Origin: Xanthostigma xanthostigma
Lineage: Eukaryota; Arthropoda; Insecta; Raphidioptera; Raphidiidae
Direction: 5' to 3'
Assembly: GCA_963575645.1 (NCBI GenBank)
Contig: OY754467.1
Span: 4,278,001 to 4,342,000, forward strand
Length of the DNA stretch: 64,000 nucleotides
The stretch's first letter is position 1; the number at the start of each line of letters is the position of its first letter. Positions 10,438 to 21,839 of this stretch are shown in pieces. The notes under the pieces are model-generated. The model searched no databases. It worked only from the letters and a program-made list of their open reading frames with translations, and was not told where the DNA came from. The translations under genes were made by a program, and so were the position numbers.

Positions 10438-11172
10438 TTAATTTTATACGCTTTATATTAGTTTGGGTTGTAAATATGTATGTATGTATGTAACTAACTC
10501 CGTAACGGAATCTTTGAGCATAATTTTCACCAATTTCCCGAAGTCTGATTAATTTGAAACTTTGCATACGTATCAAGGACCGATGACAATGCAATAATTT
10601 GATAACAGTTTCCCATTATCCTTATTAGGACCCCCAGGATTAATAAATTCTTTTATAGATCCTCTGTAGTAAACGCTTTATTTTCACCAATTTCCCGAAG
10701 TCTGATTAATTTGAAACTTTGCATACGTATCAAGGACCGATGACAATGCAATAATTTGATAACAGTTTCCCATTATCCTTATTAGGACCCCCAGGATTAA
10801 TAAATTCTTTTATAGATCCTCAGATTAATTTGAAACTTTGCATACGTATCAAGGACCGATGACAATGCAATAATTTGATAACAGTTTCCCATTATCCTTA
10901 TTAGGACCCCCAGGATTAATAAATTCTTTTATAGATCCTCAAACTAAAAAGTGAAAAATAAAATATAGTTTAAAAAAAACTAAAAAACACGCTTTATATC
11001 GCACTAAAAAGTAAAAAATAATTGTTTTAAAATAAGCTTAAAAAGCGTGGGGCGCTTTGTTCCACATTTTCGTACATCGAGCGCCCAACGCTTTTTAAGC
11101 TTATTTTAAAACAATTATTTTTTACTTTTTAGTGCGATATAAAGCGTGTTTTTTAGTTTTTTTTAAACTATA
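10438..11172. mobile_element. Nested insertion: tandem array plus hairpin
   Basis: This block interrupts the Helitron between GAGGTTTTT and TTTTCTAAAA. The left part has an ATGTATGTATGT run and the tandem array at 10526-10941. The right part is a long hairpin (10961-11176). The motif ACGCTTTATAT occurs near the left edge and inverted near the right edge, so it may be one element with short inverted ends. I do not recognise the family. Confidence 0.55.
10526..10941 (+). repeat. Three-copy tandem repeat
   Basis: The block GATTAATTTGAAACTTTGCA...GGACCCCCAGGATTAATAAA...TTATAGATCCTC occurs three times nearly identically, beginning near 10550, 10706 and 10823. The spacing drops from about 156 to 117 bp because the third copy lacks the TTTTCACCAATTTCCCGAAG lead-in. 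Confidence 0.9.
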
Positions 11173-11176
11173 TTTT
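10961..11176. repeat. Long hairpin with ~90-bp arms
   Basis: The arms contain AACACGCTTTATATCGCACT, AAAAATAATTGTTTTAAAAT and AAGCTTAAAAAGCGTGGGGC, and their complements, around a loop of about 30 bp near 11068. Pairing is nearly perfect. Confidence 0.85.
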
Positions 11177-11209
11177 TTCTAAAAAGGGAGACAAACAACT
11201 AACCTATGA

Positions 11210-12059
11210 TTTATTGAGCCGTTGCCGAACTGTTCAGAGAGTAGCGACCCCTGTACATAATTATATTTTACAGCAAAAGTTTAGTTATGCAAAATGTATG
11301 TCTAAGTAGCCAATTAGAACGCAATTAGAGTCTTCGGTGATGAAGATGTACTTTAAATTTGTAACTTGAAGAGTCGGGCTCTGAACATCAAAATTAGATT
11401 ATTGTATTTAGAGCGACGTACCTACAACTACATAATATTTCAGTATTTATTATTTAATGTAAATCCACATAAAACACTACAGCAGAGACCGGCTGTTATG
11501 TAACTAAACCAGATTCCATCAAACTGCTTTTTACATCAAACCTAAAATGTAAATGTATCGAAATAAATTCAGAATATATAAAAGCAATATATTTATTTAA
11601 GACTAATCTTTTGCCGTGGTTTCACTCGCGAAAAGCGGATTTTTGCAGAGACTTTATATTATCTGAATATGAAATTGTACAATCGATAATGTACTAAAAA
11701 CTAGAAAATAATTATGAGTGACCATTGACCATAGACCTTTGATTATAAACTAAAATAGTCGGCAAAGCGAAAAGTGCACATCCCGCAAGTTTTCCACTGT
11801 ATAATAAAAAAAACAATTGAAAAAGTACCTATATTAAAAAATTAAAGAAAGATTAAAAAATTTAAAGAAATAAATCATTAAAAATTGAAACAAAATTTTA
11901 AAAACTTGAAAAAAATTTCACTGAGATAAATAAGGTTCTATTCCGATAGTAAACAAAGTGAATAAAATATAAACCAAGGAGATCCGATCTGTATATCGCG
12001 ACGTACGTACGTACATACGTACGTAAAGACCAACTAACATCTATCCATATACATTTAAT
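11210..12059. other. Unassigned sequence
   Basis: I see no supported gene. A short ACGTACGTACGTACATACGTACGT-like run lies near 12001-12024. Confidence 0.4.
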
Positions 12060-12450
12060 AATTTACGATATGAATCATTGTCTATCTACTCAATGTGCGG
12101 TGAGTGGAAGCAACAAAGCGTATCGAAAATATATCTGCGTCTCTTTCTTCGATGTTATTCCCTGATTTCTCCGATGATAGGATTGGTTGATGTACTTGCA
12201 TTCAATCTGAATCAAGTATCTCTGTTTCAAAAACGTTGCCTTCTTCTATGACGTTAACGTGGGCGTACCCAGCTTTTGGCCCAGGAGGGGACAAATTAGA
12301 AATTTCTTAAGCCGGGTCCCCCGTGCTTGTTTTGCCCTCCTGGATACGCCAGTGCTTACGGCGTAAAAAAAGACAGAAGTATATGCTTGCACCGTAATGG
12401 TTCGATTGCGATTTTATTCCTATGCTCAGTATAGAATAAAAGTATATGCG
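12060..12450 (+). repeat. Repeat family C, full copy
   Basis: It matches 27515-27885 over its whole length: CTACTCAATGTGCGGTGAGT, TATCTGCGTCTCTTTCTTCG, GATGATAGGATTGGTTGATG, a CCAGGAGGGG...CCCTCCTGG hairpin, then ATGGTTCGATTGCGATTTTA. No terminal repeats, coding region or target duplication are clear. Confidence 0.75.
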
Positions 12451-12865
12451 TGTAACAATTCTAAACTATTGTTGGTGTATCTATAAATATTTAATGCTTG
12501 TTGGTAAAATTGTCACGATTCGAAGTATAACACATCCGTTCCAGAAGGAATTGTGTTCTGTAAATGGCAAACAAGCGTTAAAGAGATTAACAAAGTAGAA
12601 TGTAATGTTTGCTGTGTATATATACGTTGTTGTTGTGTTGTGAAGTACAGATGTGGAGGAATGCTAATTATTGCACAGTTGATTAGCTCTCCGATGTCTG
12701 ATACAATGTCTGATACGCGCCGACACCGGCGAAATTACATCAGTTCCGCCCTGAACAGGTAATAGCCATATGCTTGTAAAGACGCAAATAGGTATACCTA
12801 CATACAGGGGCGTATCTAGGTTCTTCGGAACTTAGGGCTGTTTCAAGTCCAATGAGAATCAATTC

Positions 12866-13414
12866 TTGACGTGATAACGTCTTATAAATTGATGAAACCA
12901 CGGCTGCATGAACGAAAAAGTGTAACGTTCCGAAAAGTGTCCGTTCCGCCTGAGCGTGCAAGCGAGAGCGCGATATAAGCGCGATAGAGGCACGATCTGC
13001 CCAAGTTTGACAGCTACTAAAATTTATTTATTAAAGATCACAAGACACAAACTTCCAATAGACTGCCACAGTTCGTTCGTATATATACTTACAGGGAGTG
13101 AAAAATCCACACCACCCGACCGTCCGTTTATTAAAACTGCGTGTATTTTGAAAACGGTTCATTATATTTAAAAACCGTTTCTACAGTTGGTTAGAACTCT
13201 AATTTTACTATTTAAATATGTAAAAATAAATGTTTGGAAACGTATACGTATAATGTGAAAAATAAAAAAAGTTATTTTTCAACACTTTACGAGTATGGTG
13301 TGTAAAGAAATACCTATAATAACTGTAATTGATTTCCTTAATAATTTTCAATGTTTCTTTATGACGTTATCACGTAAAACTATCGTCCGTAAACCGACTT
13401 TACAGACAACCAAT
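12866..13414 (+). repeat. Repeat family B, copy with internal insertion
   Basis: It has the TTGACGTGATAACGTC start and the ACTATCGTCCGTAAACCGAC...CAACCAAT end of family B, with about 330 bp of unrelated sequence between 13025 and 13355. The segment GCAAGCGAGAGCGC with CCCAAGTTTGACAGCTACTA is shared with the copy at 2265. Confidence 0.6.
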
Positions 13415-13767
13415 TTTTTTGTTAGAAGAATTAGACATGAGAAAAATCGTTACTATGTGATCACAGTGACTGTTATTCCGGTTACACAAAAATCACAGTG
13501 AAAAATCATCGTGACTTTGTCACGTCGATACCGATCGAAAAAATACTCGGTCGGACGTTACGTCAGCTGCTCGGTTGGAGCGACCGTCGTGATTGCGGTG
13601 ACATGGAACAACATACGTTACTTTGGAACGTATATTGTCAGATCACAATGATCATTTTAGACGGCTGGTCACAGTGATATTTTAGTCGTGAAGTTATTTA
13701 TTCCCCAACTCTAAGAAGAATCCTTAAGTTGGGATTTAAAATTCATTTTTAATAACATCAATATCAG
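13415..13767. other. Unassigned sequence
   Basis: I see no supported gene. Several GTGATCACAGTGA-like half-palindromes occur between 13455 and 13680. Confidence 0.4.
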
Positions 13768-14115
13768 ACTGTAAATGTTCATGGGTATTTGGATTGACAA
13801 AACAGTTATTATTTAAACAATTCTTTAATATCATCTCTCTCGAGTCGTGTGCAAAGTCACTTAGCTTGATACTTGAATTTATGATAAGATTTTGTTAACT
13901 AATTAATTAGCTTGAAAATGGAACGACGTCTTTTATGTAACTTATTATTTTCAAATCTTGTGAATTTTAGTTTTAGTATTGACTTTAAATAATTCGAAAT
14001 CGAGTACCTGAAAAAGTCTCGAGAGAGACGAAACGTCGTACGATGATATTAAAGAATTGTTTAAATAATAACTGTTTTGTCAATCCAAATACCCATGAAC
14101 ATTTACAGTCATTCA
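13768..14115 (+). mobile_element. Penelope-like inverted terminal structure with ribozyme-like core
   Basis: The left arm ACTGTAAATGTTCATGGGTA...ACAATTCTTTAATATCATC recurs inverted at about 14043-14110. Just before the right arm, 14008-14035 reads CTGAAAAAG, a perfect stem GTCTC-GAGA-GAGAC, then GAAACG. The layout equals that at 5490-5737. The core has A where hammerheads need G (CUGAAAA, not CUGANGA), so it is probably inactive. Confidence 0.4.
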
Positions 14116-14809
14116 ATAACATGGATATGAATAGAATAAACCAAATTAATATCAGAGTTGAAACTCGGTGACTTGACCAAACAAATAATATTATAAATTA
14201 AAAAAAAAAATATTTAATTCATCGAAAAAGTTGTTAAAAATTCACCCAAGAAATTGCCAAATTTCATCCATATAATAATTATTTAATTTTCATTTTTTTT
14301 TTTGTTTCAATTTTTTTTTTTTTGGTATATTTTCAAAATATCAATAAATACCTATGTTGTAAAAAAATGACGAGCTTGACAAAGTGAGCATAACTTATGC
14401 CTCTTATAGACCAGAATACTCCCTTTAATACATTTCCAAATAATAGAGTGTGAGTGATTTATTATCTTAATTCTAAATTTAATCTCGTTATCTTGTTATG
14501 TAATTTTAGTGTTTCAAATTAATTTGAGCAAAATTATTGGTTATTTATGAACCTGTGATTATCTGTTCTGGTCTTTATTATTTAATATTGTGATTTATAG
14601 TCTATTATTATGTACCTAATTTAACAAAACCGTCGACTTCTGCGTCTGTCTGAAATCCCAGTTCTGTGTGGTCTTGTGGCAAGAAAAGCGGTTGGTTTCT
14701 TCCGTATCCCGCTGTAGTGACATTTCCGTAAGCTTTTTGTATTAACATCGTAGAAACTCGTTAAACCTCCATTAAAACATATATCTTATAATTTAACTAT
14801 ATCAAGCAT
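14116..14809. other. Unassigned AT-rich sequence
   Basis: I see no supported gene or repeat. Confidence 0.4.
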
Positions 14810-14900
14810 TGTCTATTTACTCCATGTGCGGTGAGCAAAGGCAACAAAGCGTATCGAAAATATATCTGCGTCTCTTTTTCAAAGTAATACCTTGGTTATT
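14810..14900 (+). repeat. Repeat family C fragment
   Basis: Only the left block is present (CATGTGCGGTGAGC, AACAAAGCGTATCGAAAATA, TATCTGCGTCTC). The right three quarters are missing. Confidence 0.65.
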
Positions 14901-15038
14901 CCGACAATCTTTGCCACCTCTCTGTTACTTACAAGGGTGCCCGTAACGCTATAATTTAAATTTAAGAACAACTTAAAAAAATATACTTGTCTGATAAACC
15001 ATATTATTCCTTAAAAGAATTTTTTGATACATATTAGA

Positions 15039-15190
15039 TTCGTTCCAAGCAGCTAGTGAACGGTTTCGAAACCGTCACCCGCATGCGCAGTAGGTAAAAC
15101 GAAGTTGTTAGTGGCGATTTTAGAACACGTTTTAGCTATTGCGCATGCGGGTGACGGTTTCGAAACCGTTCACTGGCTGCTTGGAACGAA
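15039..15190. mobile_element. 152-bp hairpin MITE
   Basis: Arms of about 55 bp (TTCGTTCCAAGCAGC, GTGAACGGTTTCGAAACCGT, CACCCGCATGCGCA) recur inverted around a spacer of about 40 bp. Each arm contains the self-complementary GGTTTCGAAACC and a GCATGCGCA motif. No target duplication is clear, so the superfamily is open. Confidence 0.8.
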
Positions 15191-15574
15191 CTTAATGTAG
15201 ACTGAATTGACGCTAGTTATACATGTACCATAATATATTTCTTTGTAAATAAAGTATTACTATTATTATTATATATTGGCATGGAGTATATCTCTTTTTG
15301 TCAAAATGTCTATGTCTTTATCTATGGCGTTAGCCAGTCAGAACCAATAGTTCAAGCTCCCATGACAGAAAAAGTTACCCCTACGAACACTTCAAAATTA
15401 TAAAGTGAAAATGGCTGAAAAACATGTAAGAAACATGTTACGCCCGCCAGACTAGTAAAAATTTGTTAATTGTTAATTTTTATGAATTTTTGAATTAAAA
15501 AAAAAACATGATTTTTTTCCAAAACACCTGCTTGAAATTTTTACAATTTGTAGTAAATAATTTACCATTTTTGA

Positions 15575-15800
15575 AAAAATTTGTCTGGCTGACAATTTTT
15601 GAAAAAATTTGTCTGGCTGACAATTTTTGTTAATAAATTTGTCAGACTTTATTTGTTATAAATTATTTTTTTTTATGAAAATACATTTCATAACACCTCC
15701 TTGAATTTTTTTTTAAATAAAGTTTTAATACACTTGTCTAGCTGACAATTTTTGTTAATAAATTTGTCAGACTTCATTTGTTATAAATTTTTTTTTATAT
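15575..15800 (+). repeat. Degenerate direct repeats
   Basis: The block TTTTGAAAAAATTTGTCTGG occurs twice (near 15571 and 15596). CTGACAATTTTTGTTAATAA...ATTTGTCAGACTTxATTTG occurs twice (near 15617 and 15741). They are AT-rich and without coding meaning. Confidence 0.6.
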
Positions 15801-16039
15801 GAAGTCTGTCATAGTAAAAAACATTTTTTCGCAGACAGACCAATTTTTATGCAGAAAATAGATGTCAAACCTTCTTTCAGAAAAAATTAAGATGGTGTTT
15901 TGACACGGCCCTTGTAAAAGCTGATTTGTTTATGAAAATACGCTGTCACGGCGCTTAAAAATTTAATCTGACATGGTAAAAAACAATATTTTGATGAAAA
16001 ATGTATTAAAGTATATAAAAGGGATCTACCGTATTAATT

Positions 16040-16140
16040 TAGAATAAAAAAAAAATTTCTAGTAAGCAACGATTATACCACATTTTTTAATCAAAAAATA
16101 TGGTATAATCGTTGCTAACTAGAATTTTTTTTTTATTCTA
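16040..16140. repeat. Hairpin with ~45-bp arms
   Basis: The arms TAGAATAAAAAAAAAA and TAGTAAGCAACGATTATACC recur inverted, ending in GGTATAATCGTTGCTAACTA and TTTTTTTTTATTCTA. The size and AT-rich ends suggest a very small MITE. Confidence 0.75.
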
Positions 16141-17040
16141 TATTTTATTCTATTCTGCAAGGCTCTATACTGCAATGCCCTAAAGCAATACCTGAACAAA
16201 AGAAAGCGTTGACGCTGTAGTTGGAGAAAGGACAAGGACGAAAATACGAATCTTGTGACCTTGATCTTTCAACCTCAATTGTTTATTCAGTTATCTTTTA
16301 ATCTTCCATCTATCGACGGCACACGAAGATACACCGGACAATAATATTTTAGTGCTATTTAGCATTGACATTTTTACACAAAAATTCTAATGCTGGTTCG
16401 TTAAGATTTATGAACTATAAAAAAAAATTGCATATATATACACATGTATATATTGTGCATGCAATAATTTAAAAAAAAGTGAAAACACATTGTGAAAATT
16501 AATTACTTTTTGTAATTCTTTCGCGATGAAAATAATTACTTTCATTTAATTTGTTTATTTGTATAGTCAAATTGTGATTTCAAGTTTCAAAACATTCTTA
16601 CCTGTAATCTGTTAAATTATTATGTATATGTAGCACAGTTTGAATGCGAAGGTCATATTTCAATATTGCAGTCTATCAACATACTCTTTTTTATGATTTT
16701 CTTATCACAATTTGCTTTTACTTAATGTCGTTCGTCTTACTCATGTTCAAAAGTGACTTGGATTCTTGCAAAAACTTTATAAAATATTTTTATTTATTTA
16801 TCAGAGTCTCTGTATGAAAATAAATGAACAAACAAATTGTTTATTGTACTTCAGTTACCTACGAAGGGCAAGTTTCGACCTTCGTTGACCTTCCATCTAG
16901 CCCATATTAAAAATTTACAATAATACAAAGGAAGTATGCGTTAGTCTCTCGTAGTTGCAAATATCGTTATATGCATTGAAAAGCACTCCTTCTGCAAGTA
17001 TCCTGCGAATTCTAAACTCATCTACAATAATTTTATAATA
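16141..17040. other. Unassigned sequence
   Basis: I see no supported gene or repeat in this AT-rich stretch. Confidence 0.4.
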
Positions 17041-17505
17041 GTTATTGGCGTAACTAGTAGTCTAAGTCATTCATGACAGGTCATGACTTAGCCTACAAGT
17101 TACGCCCATAATTTTATTCAACAATTGCGCGTTATTCATGTTTTATTTATTGTTATTAATGAGATGTTTTAAATATCTATTTATTTCTTTATAAAAAAAA
17201 CTGTCAATACTAACAGCACGATTCAATGTTTTGGTTTGAGGTTAGCCGGTTATGAATAAACTCCATGTCGAAAACATTCGGCCTCTCAATTTTAGCCTCA
17301 ATGGGTAACAACGGAGTTGTTGTTACCGACTATTTCGTTACGACTCAGAAAATAGTTACGTTTATTTTCATTACTCCACAATGGCCGAGCTAGTAGGAAT
17401 CTTCATTGAGTTATGACAAGTAATTGTCACCAGTCGGTAAATGGCTATTTAGGGTTCGGTTTTTAGGCATGATAAAACATGAATAACGCGCATGAGTTGA
17501 ATAAT
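17041..17505 (-). mobile_element. Inverted-repeat element F, copy 1
   Basis: Inner ends TTGCGCGTTATTCATGTTTTA and TAAAACATGAATAACGCGCA are inverted copies. A separate 70-bp palindrome (GGCGTAACTAGTAGTCTAAG ... GCCTACAAGTTACGCC) abuts the left end. The same composite recurs in opposite orientation at 54711-55112 inside flotillin intron 4. It was therefore copied as a unit. Confidence 0.7.
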
Positions 17506-18221
17506 AAATAATTATTATTTTCGTTTTGGTTGACAATTATTTTTAACAACGTTTTATTTTTTTCAGGTTAGTCGATTATTCAATCTTTGACGGTGGCTGG
17601 TAAGTTTACAAAATTATTTCGCGTCATGAATTTATATGGTTACATTTGTTTTTGCGCTTAGAAATCGGTTACAAACAAAAAAATACAGATATATCTCCGA
17701 CACGTGTAAAAAAAAACTACTTTGGTGAAATCTTGACAATTTAATCGTTCATCTGGTTTCGGAATATATAAGCTTTTGTTCAGAGAAGCAGACTTTGATG
17801 TTTTATTTTTCGTATTTCTAAATTTTACATATAGCCAAATATTAATGCCATGTCAACATGCACGACATATAAAAGATCTAAAGTAGTTGATTTATCCCTA
17901 TACAAAATAAAGGCGGTACCCGGAGCGACGTTTTTGTACGATGCGTTTGAAAGTTGGAGTGCAGATTTCAATATCATAAACATTAACCCTCGTTACATAC
18001 ATTTGACCTCAATATTCTGTTCTGTTCTCCTGGTTTCGGTTGACAAGTGACAGTGGCAAATGACATACGCGATCCCACTCAGCGATCTGTTGAATCTACA
18101 AAATGAATCGCAATTCCATTCACGGACAAAATCAATTTCAGAACTATATCAAAATTACTAAACATAATCTTTGATAAAGGCGTTTGGTACATCGCAGAGT
18201 TCGTGAGAAAGACGCATTTAA
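17506..18221. other. Unassigned sequence
   Basis: I see no supported gene. The 66-codon ORF at 17850-18050 has no recognisable motif. Confidence 0.35.
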
Positions 18222-18920
18222 GAAGGGTTGAGCCGTTTTACGAAGATAATGAAAAAAATCTGAAATAAAGGTTTTTTAATAGATTTTTTATGACAAATTT
18301 TTCAGTAAAAAATCCAAAATCATTAGGAGATTTATAAAGTTAAAAATTGAAAAAAACTTTTACATGTAGTTTTATGGAAAATATGTCAACCTAGCATGCA
18401 AACGGTACATTTTCATTTTTTGCAAATAACCAAATAATGTCAGCAGTTCCGAAAACTAACTATGTAAAGCATCGATGTCTTACGCATATTTTAATATTTT
18501 TTCCAATTTAATTAGGAGACTTTTAAACAATAAAAAAAAATTATTATCCTTAGCACTTTTCGATTTTGGACTTTTATTCTTGACAATTTTAACTGAATAT
18601 TCAACTTTTTAATGATTTAAGTTTTTTTCATTACTTCTAATTTTTTTTTTAATTATTTACTGCAAAAAATATGTAAAAGACAGATATTTACATACATTTA
18701 TTTTTTCTAACCTAACTTTGTACAAAAAATTCAAAAGTTAGTCCATTAAGTAAAATACTGAAATAATTAATTAATATAAAAAAAAAATACTTATTTATGC
18801 CTTTATGACAATAATTTATTAGTATCATCGACTTATAACCTTTTGTAAAATTTTATTATGGAAAAGTTCCAATTTAGAATTCAACTTACTTTTGATTAGG
18901 ACTGTAACGCATCAACCTCC
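18222..18920. mobile_element. TTAA-type MITE E, copy 1
   Basis: It is about 700 bp and matches 61159-61864 end to end with scattered differences (GTTGAGCCGTTTTACGAAG start, GACTGTAACGCATCAACCTCC end). The left flank is TTAA and the right flank TTAG. The intact sister copy is flanked by TTAA on both sides. Confidence 0.7.
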
Positions 18921-19379
18921 TTAGAAGAATACAAATACATTTTGACTTTTCATTTTTACACCGAGAGATGGTGTTACTGTGCTATTTTTAACATATTTAG
19001 ATTCCACTCCCACTTCTGTATCTTTCTTCGTTAAGAAGTTATGGCGTTTTTAAGTTTAAAAAAGTCTGTGTGTCAGCTCCGACGCACGACTGGAGTTTTT
19101 ACCTTAGATACGCTGTGTAATGTATTCCATCTCATTCTTTCGCACGCTAAATCCTACAGATATATATGTTTGTCTCTTTTGAAGCGGACGATCGTAACAC
19201 CACACTCGAAGCGGTGGGGCGTAACGCCTCACCAATTGATTTGACTACTCATAAATTTTCCGTACTGGGCCTTATAACCCAAAATCTTTTCTTAAAGAGT
19301 GACTCCAAAAATATATATAAAGCACTCATATCTCTGAAAATAATAGAGATATAAAGGATTCAACGTGATTTTTTCTGTA

Positions 19380-19533
19380 AGGCCTAGTTTATATGAGAGG
19401 CGTTCAACGCGCGTTGGCCCAACGCGCGTTTACAGTTTCTATACAATTGTATAGAACTGTTTATATGATAACGCGCGTTGGTGGCGCGTTGAACGCCAAC
19501 GCGCGTTGAACGCCTCTCATATAAACTAGGCCT
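19380..19533. mobile_element. 154-bp MITE with TGTA target duplication
   Basis: The ends AGGCCTAGTTTATATGAGAG and CTCTCATATAAACTAGGCCT are perfect inverted copies. TGTA occurs on both outer sides (19376-19379 and 19534-19537). The interior is built from AACGCGCGTT palindromes: five or more copies of CGCGCGTT or its near variants. I do not know the superfamily. Confidence 0.8.
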
Positions 19534-20110
19534 TGTACTTATTATCAAACGAAACGGAGCGAATTTATTTTTCATAAATGTTTTATTTTTTTTTCAAAAA
19601 AGTTTTATTTTTTTAAGAAGGCGGACCCTTATTTTTCCATCATTTTTAAGAAACCCAAGAAAACGTTAGATATTATTTACGTGTAACTTATAACTCACGA
19701 TATTTTTATAGAACAACTCGCGCTGAATCGATTCCGACCATTCCAACCGCTGTATCTTTCTTCTTTTAGAAGTTATGGCTTTTATGATTTATTTTAGTTG
19801 TAGATAATTATATTCCACTTTCTGTAAGCTTGTAAAAAATCGGTACGGAAAGATAATACACATGATATATTGCGTTATTTGTTTAATATGAATGCTGCGA
19901 TAAACGATAAGGATTACAGATCGCTTCTTTATCCATGAATGAAAAATTATAGTCTGTTAGTTCAGTGCGTTTGGGAGTCAATAATTTATTACACCCAAGG
20001 CTGGAACTTTTTTATGGCGTGATTTACATTCATAACTTTTTTTAAATCTTAGAGTAGCCGTTATCAAGGCCCTTGCAGTTGTTTGTTTTATTTCAAAAAT
20101 TAAAAGCAAA
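19534..20110. repeat. Diverged repeat shared with 47.9-48.7 kb
   Basis: ATCAAACGAAACGGAGCGAA (19548) and CTGAATCGATTCCGACCATTCC (19720) recur, in part inverted, around 48050-48720. No coding frame is visible. Confidence 0.45.
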
Positions 20111-20697
20111 TCATCATATATATTAATACGTTAAGGTTAAGAATGTTTGCCTCCCTTTTTAGAAAAAACCTCACAATTTCTCCACATAAATTATATATCA
20201 TTTTACAGATAATTGCTTGCTCTACTGGCATCGACAACTAAAAAATTTATTATTGCTTTTGTTTTTGTAAATTAATTAAAATACAGCACTGCTGAACAAC
20301 GTCTGCCATCTGACGGCTTTAATTTTGAAACAACCTCAACACTTCGATCTGTCATCTGCCCTTCATATTGTAATACAACAGACACAATACTGCATACTGC
20401 CATCTGACTGCTTTAATTTTGAAACAGCGAGCAACGCTGAACAACGTCACAGCAATACTGCATGATGCCATCTGACGGCTTAGCTCAACGCTTTTGCTAC
20501 TTGCGCCTCTATATGACAATTTTAGTAAAATATTTCTTCGATCTGTCATCTGAGCTTCATATTGTAATACAACAAAAAGGAGAACGTTATAAGCAGTGTG
20601 CAAAATTGAATACGTGCAATCATATTTAAAAAATAATTTTGTAAAGTGATAATTATTATACTTATTTAGTGTGAATAATTCGCACAGGTCACACCAG
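20111..20697 (+). mobile_element. Non-autonomous Helitron, copy H3
   Basis: It starts TCATCATATATATTAATACG after an A and ends with the hairpin (GTGTGAATAATTCGCAC), then AGGTCACACCAG before a T. The terminal CTAG has decayed to CCAG. The interior matches H1 closely. Confidence 0.8.
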
Positions 20698-21839
20698 TAT
20701 ATTTTTAATTAAGTCACGAATACGATTCTATAATAACATAACCCTACTAAATTCGTTAAAATCACTCCGCGAATTTGAGTTAACAACGAGACAGACAGCC
20801 ATCGACATGTGCCATTCGGTCGAGCTAAAACGAAACATCACTCATACAGTCAAATATATGAATATTATGCGAGTTTATTTTAAATCAATTGAAGAGTATG
20901 ACATAACCTAGATAGTAGAGGCACTAGACAGTGCTTGAATATTATGCAAATGAGATAAATGACAAACCGCCGTTGCATAACAGACGCGAACGAAAATAGT
21001 GCACCTGTCTTCTACCATTATTATACTCATCTCTTTCTAGCTTTCAGTAATTTATTGACTTTCCGCCTCCAATCAAATATTTTATCTGTGCGCTTTTGAA
21101 TTGGCAATTTTCATACGTGACTTATTTGAAAATTTCATATCAAATTGCACTGCAGTACTGTGATCTATGTACATGATGAAAATAATCAAATATTGAGAGT
21201 TAAATTACGATAAATTCTTACATTCAAAATGTATTCACGCTTTTTTTGTTATAATAAAAAAATGTATTTAACAAATGGGTTTCTGAAGCAGTTACTCCAA
21301 ATTCCAATTTAAGAAGCGAAGAAATGAGAAAATCAAAATGAGTGTCAAGGTTTCAATTATTTATTTACAAGATCATTTGCGACTGTCAATGGTTACGTGA
21401 TTGGAGGTTTCAAATGATCGACAATTGAAGGTGTATCATTCATGCGCGCCTTAATCGATTGCTGAACTGTGTTGAGAAATTGCCATCAATCAAAATTTTT
21501 ATCATTTGTTGCCAATCCCGCAGTACTATTGACAATGACCTAAAGTAGACGATCATTTTTTGCATCAATGTGTCAATCACATCAACATTGACAATCGCAA
21601 TTGAACGTCTCGGGAATACTTTAGTTCGGGTCAGATCTTGTAATCCAATTTTGACTCATTTTTACGTATCCAAACCACTTGCAATTTTGCATCCATAACG
21701 ATGACAATACAATATTTTCACCTGATAATGGAGTCAGAAGAGCTGGTACCAACTAAAATATCTTGATTCAATTATGCTCATTCGGCATAGCTTGGTGAGG
21801 AATCTCCTCACAAAGGTAAGCCGACTGATGATGTATCGT
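20698..21839. other. Unassigned sequence
   Basis: I see no supported gene, RNA or known repeat. Confidence 0.4.

Larger units (their letters stand above)
8412..11209 (-). mobile_element. Non-autonomous Helitron, copy H2, carrying two nested insertions
   Basis: Read on the minus strand it starts TCATAGGTTAG after an A (at 11209) and ends with a GTGCGAATAATTCGCAC hairpin, 8 bp, then CTAG (8415-8412) before a T. Helitron sequence resumes after each insertion at the exact interrupted base (TTATA at 8528 and 10013; GTGAGGTTTTT at 10437 and TTTTCTAAAAAG near 11175). The Helitron itself is about 590 bp. The rest is the palindrome at 8533-10012 and the insertion at 10438-11172. Confidence 0.8.
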
